Positions 50,377 to 62,640 are shown, counted from the first letter of the stretch. The stretch is DNA of 64,000 bases from Gentiana macrophylla (GCA_026214975.1 CM047805.1:63968170-64032169); one strand, 5' to 3'. The notes: generated by a model not told the origin, from the sequence alone. Numbers and translations: made by a program.

Positions 50377-52149
50377 TGTTAGGTGTAGTGCCCGAAAGAC
50401 AATTATATAATTGTTTTAGGACAGAATTAGTAATTCATCTTATTATATGCATGTATGCTTATAATTAAGACACTACTGAAAACCCTAAGTATCTCGTTTA
50501 TGTAATCACATAACTCAGTGTATGGCTATACACAAGAGGATTGAGTTAGTGAGATGTACTTAAAATTAACTTAGTCCGTAGCATTTATTAATCTGAGTAC
50601 GGGTTTCATGATTAATTTGCTATTAATGCGCCCAGAACACTTTACGGTGTGACAGTCTTATCCGGACTGTCGGTAATAGGGGGCATTTATATATGATGGT
50701 AATCATATAGGGCTGGACCGATTTGATTTGAGTTCTCGATATAATTCCGTAATCGAGAAGTCTTATCGAATCACAAGATGATCATATATGGATTAATCTT
50801 AATCCTGAGGTGATCATAGACGACTGCTTAGACTAGGGTAGAGTTTAATGTGTTAGTAAGGATCACTTCGAAGTATGTGGTCCAACACTTCTCGTTGGCT
50901 CTATTCTGGGATGAGTGAGTGGTCTGTGCTATCACAGATATGGAATCCATTCCTTCCCACGGGAAGTAGACAGACAGTTCCCTTATTTGTTGACCCTGGA
51001 AACTGATCGATCGGCCGAGTTCATATTATATTGGATATGAACTAATTGATCACTAGGGGGTTAATGGAAAATAAGGATAATATGTTTCGAGAAGGGTTTA
51101 CGGAAATATCCCGAATCGAAGTGAACAGTCTATAGAGGATTTATCCGTATGTAATGATTATATCAGTGGACGCTTTCGACTCATAAATTGAGTGTAAGTT
51201 ATCTATATTCGATAGAGTTCAGTTTCGGATTTATGGTGGTGTAATCCCGGAATTAATAGGTTGGATATAATTATTCTGTCTGATGAATAATTTTATTCGA
51301 TTTATTGTAGCTACTGAATATGGGTCAATGGTCCCCGACGTGGCTCCTAATATAGCATATAGGTTTCTCGTCGTTGCACCTCAATTATAATTAAATAGTG
51401 GATTGGATTATTTAGTTTGATATGTGGATTAATTGTTTAGTTGGACTAGATGATTAAATATATGAAAATACTTTTTTCGTGGACTCGGCCCAAATAAATG
51501 GAAAATACGCATGACCCAATTAATTAGGGTTTGGGGAGCCTATTTGTTATTTATTATTGGGAAATTTGTTTTCTCAATAAATAAAAAGACATATGATTAA
51601 ATAATTTATGTGTTCAATAATTTAAGGAAAAGAATATCTTTTATATATCCTTATTTATTTTGGAATATCTTAGATATATCTTTTTAAGGAAAAGGATTAA
51701 TTTAATAATTATTGGTTAATTATTAAATCCTTAGAGGACAAGGATTACTCTCCTATATAAAGAGAGTTCTCCCAAGCCTTTTGACAATCACAATTCACGC
51801 CATTATAGAAAGAAAAATAGCTTGGTATTTTCGGCTATTTTCCTCGGGTTTCGAGTTGGGATAATTTTCGGGATTATTCTGGTAGCATATCAAGGAGGTC
51901 CGGCGGCGGGAAACGCCATCCACCTGGTGTTGCTGGGAGACACATGTTGGAAGGCTGTGGCTTCTCAAAATACGTGTTCTTGGAGATCTATCGTTCTTGG
52001 AGTTAAGCACCATAAAAAGGTAGGCTCCTAAACCCCCTTGTAGTTAGATCTTTAATTTATGTTCTTTGTTTCGTTTATATCTAGATCTAATTCATTCCGA
52101 TGCATAATCGGGTCAATCTATGATTGATCCGACGATATTACATCTAACA
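50377..52149 (+). repeat. 3' LTR of the long-LTR copia element
   Basis: Starts TGTTAGGTGTAGTG after the polypurine tract and ends TTACATCTAACA, 1773 bp. Followed by AAGAC, the right target copy. Contains the same short open frame as the 5' LTR near its end (51822-52031), which is LTR sequence and not a gene. Confidence 0.92.
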
Positions 52150-54231
52150 AAGACACCATTTGAGATGTGGTCTGGCAAGCCTGCTGACTACTCAGTTCTA
52201 AGGGTTTTTGGAAGTACAGCTTACTATCATGTTAGTGAAGGGAAGTTGGAGCCTAGAGCCAAGAAGGGAGTGTTTGTGGGGTATGGTGATGGAGTGAAGG
52301 GATATAGAATTTGGTCATCAGCAGAGTCCAGAGTAATCCTCATCATGGACGTGGTGTTTGATGAAAATTCTATGCTTAACTCATCAGTGGGGAGGTCTAC
52401 TGAATCTGAAACCAGTGCTAAATTTGATAGTGTTGAGAATCAAGTGGAGCTTCAGGTGGAGTCCACTGATATGCAACAATCAGTGGATCCAAATCAACAC
52501 TATACTGATCTGGATAATGAACCAGAATCTGATCCAAGCCAGCCTACTAAGACCTCAGTAGGGCGTCATACAAACATTAATCAGCAGAGTCTAGCTGTCA
52601 GCAGGCCTAGAAGATCTAATGTTGGGATACCTCCAAGGAGATATAGATATGATGATTTGGCTGGATATGCACTCCAAGTCGCAGAAGAGGTAGAGGTTGC
52701 TGAACCTACTACTTATAGGGAAGCAGTGGCATGTACAGAAGCATCTCAGTGGCTTGCAACCATGGGAGATGAAATGGAGTCATTGTTGAAGAATCAGACT
52801 TGGGAATTGGTCAAACAGCCTACTGACAAGGGAGTTGTGACTTGTAAATGGATTTTCAAGAAAAAAGAAGGAAGAACTAAGCGTAAGGGTCGGGTATAAG
52901 GCACGTTTGGTCGCAAGAGGATTCAATGAAGGAGGGGTTGACTTTGATGAAATATTTTCACGGTGGTCGACACACTTCAATCAGGGTGTTACTAGCAATG
53001 GTGGCACAAAGCAGATCTGGAACTTGAGCAATTAGATGTGAAAACGCTTTTCTACATGGTGTGAGGTGGATAAGGAGATATACATGACACAGCCTGAGGG
53101 TTTTCAAGTTCCTGGCAAGGAAAATTATGTTTGCAAGTTGAAGAAATCATTGTATGGTTTGAAGCAAGCTCCAAGGCAGTGGTATAAAAGGTTTGAAAGT
53201 TTTATGCTTCAGCAGGGTTATAGCAGAAGTCCTTATGACTGTTGTGTATACCACAGTCTACTGAAAGATGGATCACATATCTATCTTGTTCTGTATGTGG
53301 ATGACATGTTGATTGCTGCTGAAAGGAAGTCTGATGTTCAAAATCTGAAGAACCTTCTTAGTGCTGAATTTGAAATGAAGGATTTGGGTGCAGCCAAGAA
53401 AATCTTAGGCATGGAGATCTGGAGAGATAGAAGTCAGAAGATAGGTTATGTGCAGAAGATATTGGCCAAGTTTGGGATGTCTGCTGCAAAACCAATAGAT
53501 ACTCCTATGGCATCAAATGTTCATTTCTCTGTTTATGCTTCACAGTCAGCTGAAGAGAAGGAGTATATGTCAAAAGTTCCCTATGCTAGTGCAGTTGGCA
53601 GTCTGATGTATGCCATGTTATGCACTAGGCCTGATCTGGCTCAGCGATCAGTGTTGTCGGCGCAGTTTATGGCTCAACCTGGAAAGGAACAACTGAAAGC
53701 GATTAAAATGATATTCAGTACACGAGAGGTGTGGTGATGTTGGGCTCATTAATGGAGGTGATCTTGGTGCAGTCACAAGCTATTGTGATCTTGATTATGC
53801 AGTGATGTTGTGATGAGAAAATCCATGGTCGGTTATGTGTTTACATTAGAAAATACACAAATGATCACGGTGAAAGCTATTCTTGAGCTCTGATGAGCCT
53901 TATCAACTACTAAAGCGTAATATATGGCTCTTCTTATCAAGCGGCTAAGGAGGGTATCCGGTTGAAGGGGCTAGTCAGTGATTTGGGGTTGCATCAGGAT
54001 CAGGCTGAGATATATTGTGACAGTCTAAGTGCAATATGTTTAGCCAAGGATCAGGTTCATCATGAGATAACCAAGGATATTGATGTCAGGTATCATTTCT
54101 TGAGGAATGAGAAGAGGGTTGTAGTGAAGAAGATCAGCACCAAGGATAATCCTGCTGACATGTTCACTAAACCAGTTCAGCAGAGTAAGTTTCAGTTTTG
54201 CCTAGACTTACTGAATATTCAAAGCTTATAA
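52150..54231 (+). pseudogene. Copia pol, integrase end to RNase H (right part)
   Basis: This continues the integrase fragment at 41918. It starts KTPFEMWSGKPADYSVLRVF, followed by KKGVFVGYGDGVKGYRIW, a serine/glutamate-rich linker, LVKQPTDKGVVTCKWIFKKK, and after a frameshift near 52885 reverse transcriptase with MTQPEGFQVPG, KKSLYGLKQAPRQWYKRF and the catalytic YVDDM at 53294. A 223-codon frame covers 53066-53737. RNase H is broken at 53720-53960 and ends with [28 protein letters not shown] and LLNIQSL before TAA at 54229-54231. It is clearer than the 21902 copy in reverse transcriptase but still disrupted in at least three places. Confidence 0.92.
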
Positions 54232-54391
54232 TCTGTTTCTGGAAACTCTACTGAGGGTAGATCAGTGGAGTGGATGCTGTGAAGATAGTCTGGTACAAGT
54301 ACATCTGGCATTGACGAATGCATCTGGTACAAGTACATCTGGTTATGCAATCTGTTTGACTCTAGGGAGAGTTGAAGTCAAGGTGGAGATT

Positions 54392-54913
54392 TGTCAGTAT
54401 AGTGACTTAAACTCTACATTTGGTGGAACCAATCTGAAGACTCAGCTGTGTGATGGACAGCTGAGTAGTGTATTCAATTATGTGCATCAGTAGGGTGGAG
54501 TCTACAGAGGCTTCTGTCAGCAGGGTGAAGTCTGCTGAGTACTGGAATACAGCAGGGTCCCACATCTGCTAATTCTGTTATGTGAAAGCTATACAGTGTC
54601 ATTAAAAGGAGGACACGTGTAAGGGTATTTATGGCAGATCGGACAAATATTCCTGACGGCTATCGTTTAGGGATTTGTGCCTATAAATACAGTTGTTGTT
54701 ACATTGTCTGTGTGTGTGAAATCTGAAACTCAGTGCATAATAATAAATATCTCTTTTCTGCCCGTGGTTTTTTTATCTCTCTCACTTTGAGAGGGGTTTT
54801 CCACGTTAAATATGTGTTCTTCTTGTTTTCTGTTATCTCCTTTGATTATTTACGTTTGATTGCATCTGTTTCTATTTCTTGAATCTGAAGTTATCTCCAT
54901 CAGTTTCATAACA
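54392..54913 (+). repeat. 3' LTR of the split copia element
   Basis: Begins TGTCAGTATAGTGAC after the polypurine tract AAGGTGGAGAT and ends TTTCATAACA, 522 bp. TATAAATA at 54682-54689 lies in GTGCCTATAAATAC, as in the 21902 family. It lacks the AAACTGAG repeats of that family and so is a diverged subfamily. The 5' LTR and gag are missing. Confidence 0.85.
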
Positions 54914-55295
54914 AAAAGTATGCACTATTCTCTTGAATCATTGAAATAAAATCATTCATTTAATATTTTGATTTACTTGTCTGACTCTCTTGATTCATTG
55001 AAATACAATCAATCATTTAACATTTTGATTTACTTGCTAAAAGTCTACACGATTCTCTTGATTCGTCTTGAATCATTGATCAAGAGTGATTTCGGGAATC
55101 AATTCACACAATTAACTAGACAATTTTGAAAACTTTTTAGTACATCATTGTTAGCATCTCTTTATAAATCCCAGCTCTTACAAATATGTTATATATATCT
55201 CTATTTTTCTTTTCAACAGAAATATCCCTCCCACTCAAAGAATAAAAATAAAAAGTTTATAGAAATATCCCTCTCATAAGATCTTTCTTTTAAAT
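54914..55295. other. Flank of B3 pseudogene with short tandem repeat
   Basis: TCTCTTGAATCATTGAAATA followed by AATCATTCATTTAA and GATTTACTTG occurs twice (54931-54979 and 54984-55039) and partially a third time. A TATAAAT at 55163 may be the former promoter of the gene at 55296. No coding sequence is supported. Confidence 0.5.
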
Positions 55296-55643
55296 ATGGC
55301 TGATGATCCTTTTAATTGGACAATTGAAAAGAAATTGTCAGATGCTGATACAAGTTATGACGGAAGAATTCTAATGCCAAAAAGAGAACTGTAATCTAAA
55401 ATCATGGAAAACATGAACAATGATGATAAACAAAAGTTTAAAGAAGGTAAGTTTGTTTTGATGGAGGTTTTTTATCATAATGATACGAGTTTTAATCAAC
55501 TTGAGTTAAAAGGTAATTAAATTAAAGGTGGATGGACTAAAATCGTCAAAGAAAGAAATATGAAGGCCGGAGACTAAGTTAAAATGCACTGTGATAATGA
55601 TTTTGATGTTCTACACATTGGGATATTTAAAAAATCTGAATAG
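55296..55643 (+). pseudogene. B3-domain DNA-binding protein pseudogene
   Basis: A single frame of 116 codons from the ATG at 55296 (MADDPFNWTIEKKLSDADTS) resembles a plant B3 domain: DGRILMPKREL, then KFKEGKFVLMEVFYHNDTSF, IKGGWTKIVKERNMKAGD and LHIGIFKK. The LxxxD...R(I/L)xxPK start, the GGW(T)xxV strand and the (K/L)xAGD turn fit the B3 fold, probably of the REM/DUF313-like group. Three in-frame stops (after KREL, after LKGN and after MKAGD) disable it, but no frameshift is needed, so decay looks recent or limited to point mutations. It would have been an intronless nuclear DNA-binding protein. Family assignment is by motif reading only. Confidence 0.7.
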
Positions 55644-56584
55644 AGATGAAAAGTGAAGACAATTGTACCAATAAGGAGTGTTTGATATTAATTATGTTTT
55701 GAGTTTTGCTAATAAAGACTCTGTAGTCAATTATGCTTTTGGTTTTGCTAATAAAGGTTCCGTAGAAGGTTCAAGTGTTATATTTTATTTGAGTCTATTT
55801 GTATTGTTTTTATGTTGTATTTGGTATGTTTTCTACAAAATGAATAAAAGTTTATATTTTTAGAGTCTATATTTGTTGCATGCATAGTTATGTTATTGTA
55901 TAATTCAATATCTTTATGACTTTATGAAAATCTCAATTGATAATCCTCAAATTAAATTGGAATTTGTATGACTCCCGAAATGAAGCCATGCATCTTGATG
56001 AAGGGTTTAATAGGTTTATAATTAAAACATAGTATACACTACAACATAAGTCGTCAATTGATATTTTCATTCAGGTGGGTGGGTATTCTAGCAGAATAAA
56101 GCATTATATTTGACGCATATATAAATGAGGATTATATGTTCTGAGAATTGAATTTGCTTCGTTGTGGAAAACTATTTCAGCATATATACACTTCTATTGT
56201 TACTTATAAAACGGTAAATGGCACTTTCTACACCAATACATCTTACGGAATGACTGAAATGGAAATTCAAAATTAGTTTTTTTTTTTTTACGGAATGACT
56301 GAATGACCTAATTATGAGACCATTGTTAAGAAGGACAAATGTGTTTCTAACGCTGTGACTGCCATTATCTGTGTGGCATGATTTTTCGGTTCCAAATTTC
56401 CCGTAGAATTTTTGATTCATTAATGCACAATCTTCATTTTTTTTTTTTCCTTTTTCTGTTTCAATATATGTTCATGAAAAATTTCTGGCACATTTTTCCG
56501 ATATTCCTTTTTTGAGCGGAAAATCTTCTATATATTGAGTGCACAATTTTCATCCTTTTATATATATATATATATATATATATA
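55644..56584. other. AT-rich DNA without a recognised gene
   Basis: Contains a short near-repeat GTTTTG(A/G)(G/T)TTTTGCTAATAAAG at about 55698 and 55737 and a TA run at 56561-56583. A 61-codon hydrophobic frame at 55678-55863 overlaps the repeat; it is unlikely to be a gene. Confidence 0.4.
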
Positions 56585-56599
56585 CTAGTGAGTTCTGGT

Positions 56600-56612
56600 C
56601 GTGCAAGGCACG
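56600..56612 (-). terminator. Hairpin near Helitron-like 3' end (first)
   Basis: Five-pair stem with three-base loop located 11 bases inside the CTAG end at 56585-56588. Confidence 0.55.
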
Positions 56613-57179
56613 GCGATGAATTGCCCAGGCAAATGCAGTAAATCAAACCAGTATATCGAAGCAACGATTAAGGAATTTAGCGGAGATGATTTAAGAAGCT
56701 AGGGTGAATAACCTCAATTCATGAAACCAATACATAATTACTTCCAAAGGAACAATGTTACATATGGTAAATATAAAGTGGAAGCATAAGTAGATATTAT
56801 ATTGTCAATACAATATCATTTATACTACTAAACATTGCACGAAAAAAAAAAAAAAAAACGTTTAATGATTAGTAACAAGTCACAAAAATGTCGCAAAAGA
56901 CAATGCAAAATATTTTATTCCCTATGAGCAAAATGCAAGATTGTGTAAAGTCTCCCAATCATGAGTTAGCTTGTCCTACTTCAGCTAGCTTGTCCTTGAC
57001 CTTGCTCATTATCATCATTTTAGGCATCATCTCAACAACATCAGAATTAGTATAAAAGTGTTGTATTAGCTTTATCTCAACAGCATCATGTCAAGAACTA
57101 TGTCTCAGCCACCGTAAGGAGCAAAAAGATTCTTAGCCTTGGAAATAACATATCCTAAAACGCAAGAAAAACTAAAAAA

Positions 57180-58270
57180 AAAGGGAAGAATTTGAACTTA
57201 TCTTCGTAGCAATTTCTTGTAAAACCAAAAACATCATATCTCGATCAAATCGTAAATGAAGGAAGTAGAAAGCAATGAAATCGTTTGTACCACAACATGG
57301 TTGAACCTCTACCAATGCTAAACGGTGTTATCTTCATAAACATCGAGCATAGGCAACAGTCCAATCCATTGCAGAGTCTCGTGTGTTTGTTGAGAAAAAC
57401 AACGAAGATCGAAAACCGCTGCTTCACATACACAAGGCAAGGTTAGGGTTGTGGTTTGAAATGAAATCTAGCATACTATATAAACAAAACTGTATATGAA
57501 ATTGTAAAGGTTATTGGATCAGTAGGCTGTTGTTTTTGTAAACATGCCATAAAATAATATTAAAAAAAATCAAGCACGGAAATTGTAGAGAAACCGTCAA
57601 CGTGGCATTCACATTGAGCAAAAGTTCTTTGCTTCTTATAAAATAAAAGATGTTTATGTTCTCCACCATGTACCACCTTAAACCTTCAAAGTTAAACAAA
57701 TAAAAAAAGGCTAATAACCCCTCAAAATCAAAAACAAAAAATAATAAGTGAACAAATACTAAAACCTAGTAAAAGATACTATATGGACACACTTAAAGAG
57801 ACCGCTAAAAAACTTGGAATTAGTAAAAAATAAGAACCAGTTTATTTACACAAGCGCAGGCCAACAACACAGCTTGTGTAATGAAATTTTCAAAAAAAAA
57901 TCTTGTATGCAAAAGGAAAATGATAACAAATAAAACCATTAGTTATAGCCCAACATTCTACTAAACCTTTTCACCCATATTCTATGTATTAAAACTATTT
58001 AACACACTTGTCTGAGTCATACCGAAAAGGAGAAGAATTTGAGCTTATCTTCGCATCAATTTCTTGGAAAACCAAAACATCAAATCTCTATCAAATTGTA
58101 AACGGCGGAAGGACCAGGCTGTGAAATCGTTTGTACCACAAGATGCTTGAGCCACGACGAACGGTGAACGGCGTTATTTGTATCAACGGCATGCACTGGA
58201 AGCAGTCCAATCCACTGCAGATTCTTTTGGGTTTGCCAAGAATATAATCCCAAAAACAATCAAATGCAAG
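57180..58270 (-). repeat. Pair of homologous 200-bp segments with open frames
   Basis: 57200-57430 and 58030-58230 are diverged copies. On the minus strand both contain a frame ending LWYKRFH, then (C/S)(F/L)(L/V)LP(S/P)FTI before a stop, preceded by (N/S)GLDC and ITPF. Both open with different N-termini (62 and 64 codons). The likeness extends 3' into ISSNSS-like words. Whether this is coding or duplicated exon/UTR sequence is not known. No domain is recognised. Confidence 0.5.
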
Positions 58271-58965
58271 AATCCCCCATGACAAAGAGCAATCCCTAGA
58301 AAGAAATTAAAGAAAGATTATTTCTCTTTCCATTTACCCTTTTTATACTTTTTTTTTGTACTTTAATATTGTAATTATATAATAATAACTATATGTCTAT
58401 AGTTTATAGGGTTTTTTTTTATTTTTTTATTTTTATTTTATAGTATAGATCAAATAAAAAAAGGTCCAAAAAGTTGAAAGGAACACGAGCAGGGGGAGGG
58501 GATTTGTTTTTTTTTTTTTTCACTTTTCTTTATTTTTCAATAGACTCGGATTTAGCCTCCTGAAGAAAATGAGCATCACTATAAATAAATGGCAATACTA
58601 TAAACCCTCAACTATTAAATGAAAGGGAAAAACCCCTGAAAGAGAAAGGAATTCCCAACAATTAAAAATAAAACAATGTGGAACATCCATACGAAGCATA
58701 AAACGTAGGTGAATTACCATGCCCTAACCCTACCCTTCATCCCCTACCCTCGCATCCCAAATCCTAAAAAGAATAAAAAATACAAAACCTGACTGATCGG
58801 ATCAAAGTTACACAGAATCTGATCCCAAAAGCCTAAATCGACAAACAAAAGAGCAGAAAAACAGATGAAAACAAAATGGAGGCAATGGACCATTCAAATA
58901 AAGCAGATTTTTTTGTGTGGAGAAATTCAAATAAGTGCACACACATTGAAGAACAAGCAACTTAA

Positions 58966-59210
58966 TCAAACAAAAAACAAAAAAAACACAAAATAGCTTG
59001 AACCAGAGAGTGTACCTGTTTGGAGTGATGCAAATGAGAGTGAGAAGTGTGGCGATCTATGAAAGTTGATTGTATGTAGGCGTGGGGGAGAGTGATGAAG
59101 AAGCCGCAGCCGCATTTGTGAAATGAAAACCCTAATACTATTACCGAAACTAAATGGAAGGGTAAGTAAAATTAATGTGAGCATAGAAAGGGTGTTACCA
59201 CTATCCATGT
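58966..59210 (-). other. Possible leader or first exon of a captured gene
   Basis: A minus-strand frame of 80 codons has a start at 59208 and is followed by CAAACAGGTAC, a possible splice donor, near 59017. The sequence (AAACCCTAA-like, pyrimidine-rich TCTCCCCC) looks like the 5' leader of a plant nuclear gene. No product is recognised. Confidence 0.3.
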
Positions 59211-59759
59211 TAGATGAGAACCCTTCTTCTAGATCAATAACACTGGATTTTCATTGTGGATTCCATGCATTTCACAAAACGGGATAACTCAAGGACCATG
59301 CCTACCATGTCCCTAAAGAATGGGAAAGGAAAAGGTTAAAACATAAAATCAAATGTAGCCATGGCACATTAGGTACTTCATATGCAATCTGCATGTGGAA
59401 AAAATCTTGCTATCACGTTTGACCAATAAAGACGGGGTGGACTGCACTTGTTTGCACTGAATGTTTGATGCTTTCCTCATCCTTACAATGCAAGTTTTCA
59501 ACATTTTCGGTTCTCAGAAAAATTCTTTCCCTTCTTCAGTGGAATCTGAATGATTTCCCCCCATACCAAGCCACTAAAATTGTTCCATTAATAAATTATC
59601 CAACCCTTAAAGAAGATTTAAAAAAAAGAACCAAACAAGAAGGATATATTAAAAAAATGAAAAAACAAAACTTTATAGCATAGTAGAAATAAATGGCAAT
59701 ACTATAAACCATCAACTATTAATTGAAAGGAAAAAGCTATGAAACAAAAAGGAATTCCC

Positions 59760-60380
59760 AAAAAAAACAATGTGGAACATCCATATAAAGCAAGAGAAAC
59801 TCAGCATTGGTGTTCTGAATATGCAGAATGTGCAGAAATTCCTCATTCAAAACCAGAGCCTGCACAAATCAATACTCAAAATCAATCATTCAACTGAAAA
59901 GGTAATCATCCAATCGATTCAATTTCAAAAACGGGATCACGGAGCTAGCAGATTCACTCACCGTCTCTCGATTGATTGTGATGGATATGTGTGCAGGAAA
60001 CCGATAAAACTCACCCCATTATGCTCATTCCTTACACATCTTCTTCAACTGCAACAAAAACAAACAGATTAAAACAAGAATGAAGGTTTAAACTCCTCCA
60101 CTACATGAGCGACAAATAAAAGACAATTATGGAATCTTACCGGCAGTGCGCAATCGGAGGCCGATGCTTATCCAGAGTCGATGACGCAAGATCCTGGAGA
60201 AGCTGTAAAGTCGTCGCCTTTTCTGTCAGATCGAGTACGTCAATGACGTCCGTATCAGTACTACGGCGGCTAGACGTCATTCAAAGCAACCAGCTCCACC
60301 GGCAAACACCAGAAACAGTTTGAGGAGTGGAAGAGACAGAAGATTCCGGCACACCCCGCCGCCCACACAATCCACCACCC
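59760..60380 (-). pseudogene. Captured gene fragment, three exon-like blocks
   Basis: On the minus strand three blocks are separated by two sequences with splice signals. Block 1 (about 60380-60141) ends CTGCCG|GTAAGATT and includes MTSSRRSTDTDVIDVLDLTE then KATTLQLLQDLASSTLDKHR. Intron-like 60140-60049 (92 bp) ends TTTGTTTTTGTTGCAG. Block 2 is 60048-59962 (87 bp, a multiple of three) and ends GAGACG|GTGAGTG. Intron-like 59961-59860 (102 bp) ends TTTGTGCAG. Block 3 starts GCTCTGGTTTTGAATGAGG and stays open for about 30 codons. Joined, the reading frame meets stops in block 2, so it is broken or the boundaries are altered. The parent gene is not recognised. Confidence 0.5.
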
Positions 60381-60591
60381 GATCTGTTGTCCGTTTTTTT
60401 TTTTTCTTATTGCCAAATGAAGTGTCAAAGGGAAATTAGAAAACCTAATGACAAATAAGGGCCGGACCTTAACTGGGCCAAATACAGTGGACTACCAAAA
60501 AAAAAAAGCCCAGACGAAAATAAAATGTAAAAACTGTCGAGGTGGAACAAGGGCTGAGCTTTTGCTCTCTCTTTATATAAAGAAAGATATA

Positions 60592-60621
60592 CTAGTCATA
60601 AACCCGTGCATAATGCACGGG
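60592..60621 (-). mobile_element. Helitron-like 3' end (second)
   Basis: On the minus strand hairpin CCCGTGCA-TTA-TGCACGGG (60621-60603) is followed after seven bases by CTAG (60595-60592) and then T. The element itself would lie to the right on the minus strand; its 5' end was not found. It abuts the proposed 5' end of the element at 56585-60587. Confidence 0.55.
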
Positions 60622-61780
60622 AAAATATGTAATTTTAATAAAAATGACATAAATCATAAGCTCAATTTATTTTTATTTTTGAGAATATCATATGCTTAAT
60701 TAAATGGCGCTAATATCATGTTTGATACAAAAATAAATATCAAGAAAATTAAAATAAAGTAAAAGATTCATGTTCTTACTAAGATGAAATAAATAAATAA
60801 AAACTAAGAAATAAAAACATAATCAATGAGAAAGTACATATTTTGATGAAAATAATGGGAACATTAATTATCGATCCCGTACAATGTCATTCATCTATCC
60901 GTAAATTCAGTGAAGTTCGTCATCAAATCGATAATTTGATGTAAACTCTCTCCTTCACGATCTACATACACATCAACCTTAGAATTATAAGAGGACGAAA
61001 AAAATATCTTAAACATACGGGAAGCAAGATTCAAATAAATGAGATAAACACAAATGCATCTATATAAATATAGTGCGGTGACATCGAAACAAAACGATTG
61101 AAGATTTCTTATAATTATATGGTCGGCAATAAATAGTCTATATAAAATTTCAAACTTTCATTTTCACAACATTATTTAGCATAGAATGTCTTGGCACTTA
61201 CCACATTGAAGGGTTCCGACATAATAATTTCTTCTCATCATAAGTCCAAAAAAAGTTGGAAACAATGCTCATTGCACTCGTGGAATGGATTTAATGTAAG
61301 AATAATTAATTTTATTATTCTTATATTATGTGACCCATATAATTTATTAGACTAAATAGAATTAATGTTGGATAAATAATTAATGGGATATGTGATTAAT
61401 TATTTAAATGTTTTTTTTTTATCTTAAAGAATCCATGTTGTGATGTTTGACTGGATATACAGTTATTTAAAAAAACATGGGGTGTAGTTGGAAGAGTGGA
61501 GTCCAAAGCTTTTACACTTCCTTCAAAAGTGGAACCACCCCTCTCTCTCTATCTATAAAGGTCTGTTATAGTGGAATTCCATAACATCAAGAATTCTATA
61601 TTATACGTCAAAACTGATGTTGCGCTGAACACCAGATTTACGGTAACAGTGTTTATCTTGAGGATATAAGGCTAATATGTGTGATTTCTACGATGAGGAC
61701 ACGGTGGTGATCAAGAACAGTGGTGGCGGATAAGTGCTTTTGTGAAGAACAAGTAAGTGATTCGTCGAATTGGCAGAGTG
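60622..61780. other. AT-rich DNA, possible Helitron body and LTR-like segment
   Basis: No gene is supported. 61294-61652 begins TGTAAGAATAATT and ends GGTAACA with a TATAAAGG box at 61553, which resembles a solo LTR of about 360 bp, but no target duplication is visible. The rest is AT-rich. Confidence 0.3.
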
Positions 61781-62411
61781 TATATGCTTGTATTAGATTA
61801 TAGCTTAAAGCTTGACATTAAAAAAATTAGCTTTCTATTACATTGTGATCCCATATTTATAGGCTAAAAAGTAAGTCAGTTTACTGTTCATCGACAAGAC
61901 AACTAGAGTGCATGGCTAAGGAAAGTATGCATGCAATACAAGTGTCCTTGCCGGTGTTAGAGTGGCCAAATTCGACCCAATGGATCGATAAGTATGGTGA
62001 GCGGCTGGTAGCGTAGCGACGGTGATGATTATGGCGAACAGCGGATAAGTTTGTGCCTTGTCTTGAAATCAGCTTGACTATATGGGTAGAAATCACACGG
62101 CGAGGACGGGTCCGACTTACGAATGGCGGACAAGATCCAGCTTACTGTTGGCGGATAGGGCCCGGTTTGTAGCTAGCGGGCAGAAGATAGTTTGAGACAG
62201 CGCCCAGAGGAGATAGAGGCCCAATATTCATGCTGTTGGGCCAAGATGATAGGCCCAATTTAGGTTAACAGGGCCCCATTCCGATCCGGGTATATCAATG
62301 GCCCTCTACTCTATGCCTGGCATGTCCGCCAAGGCGGAGAGTAGAGCTTGAAGAAGAAATTTAGGTAAAGCTCCTTTGTATGGTCGCTCGTGACAGTGTC
62401 ATATCGATACC
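61781..62411. other. GC-richer noncoding DNA rich in GCGGA words
   Basis: GGCGGA(C/T)A, AGCGGATAAG and related words recur about every 40-60 bases from 62030 to 62340. No gene is recognised. It may belong to an LTR or repetitive promoter region with the repeats that follow. Confidence 0.35.
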
Positions 62412-62640
62412 GTTCTATCGGGCTTGAACCAGTGTTGGTGAAAACCACCAGCTATATGCTGTGCATTTGAAGCGAACAGGCTTGATCGCCGATAATGTTC
62501 TATCGGGCTTGAATCAGTGTTAGTTTCGCGTAGCAAATTACCTATTATATGCTGTGCATTGCAGCGGACAGGCTTGATCGCCGACAACGTTCTGTCGGAT
62601 TTATTTAAGTGATAACGCTCTATCAGAGATGTTTTGTTTA
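62412..62640 (+). repeat. 85-92 bp tandem repeat (GTTCTATCGGGCTTGAA)
   Basis: Units start at 62412, 62497 and 62589 with GTTCT(A/G)TCGG, contain TATATGCTGTGCATT and end AGGCTTGATCGCCGA. Two full copies and one partial copy are seen. A further weak copy starts near 62615 (CGCTCTATCAG). Confidence 0.75.

Larger units (their letters stand above)
56585..60587 (-). mobile_element. Candidate Helitron with captured gene fragments
   Basis: On the minus strand the left end finishes as hairpin CGTGC-CTT-GCACG (56600-56612), an 11-base spacer and CTAG (56588-56585) followed by T, which is the structure of a Helitron 3' end. The right end would be TCTTTCTTTATATAAAGAG starting at 60587, preceded by A, as Helitron 5' ends require. 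Interior exons with splice sites are on the same strand. No Rep/helicase is visible, so it would be non-autonomous. Inference from ends only; no empty site was seen. Confidence 0.5.

Noticed and set aside
61294..61652. Possible solo LTR
   Set aside because: TG...CA ends and a TATA box fit, but no target duplication and no second copy.
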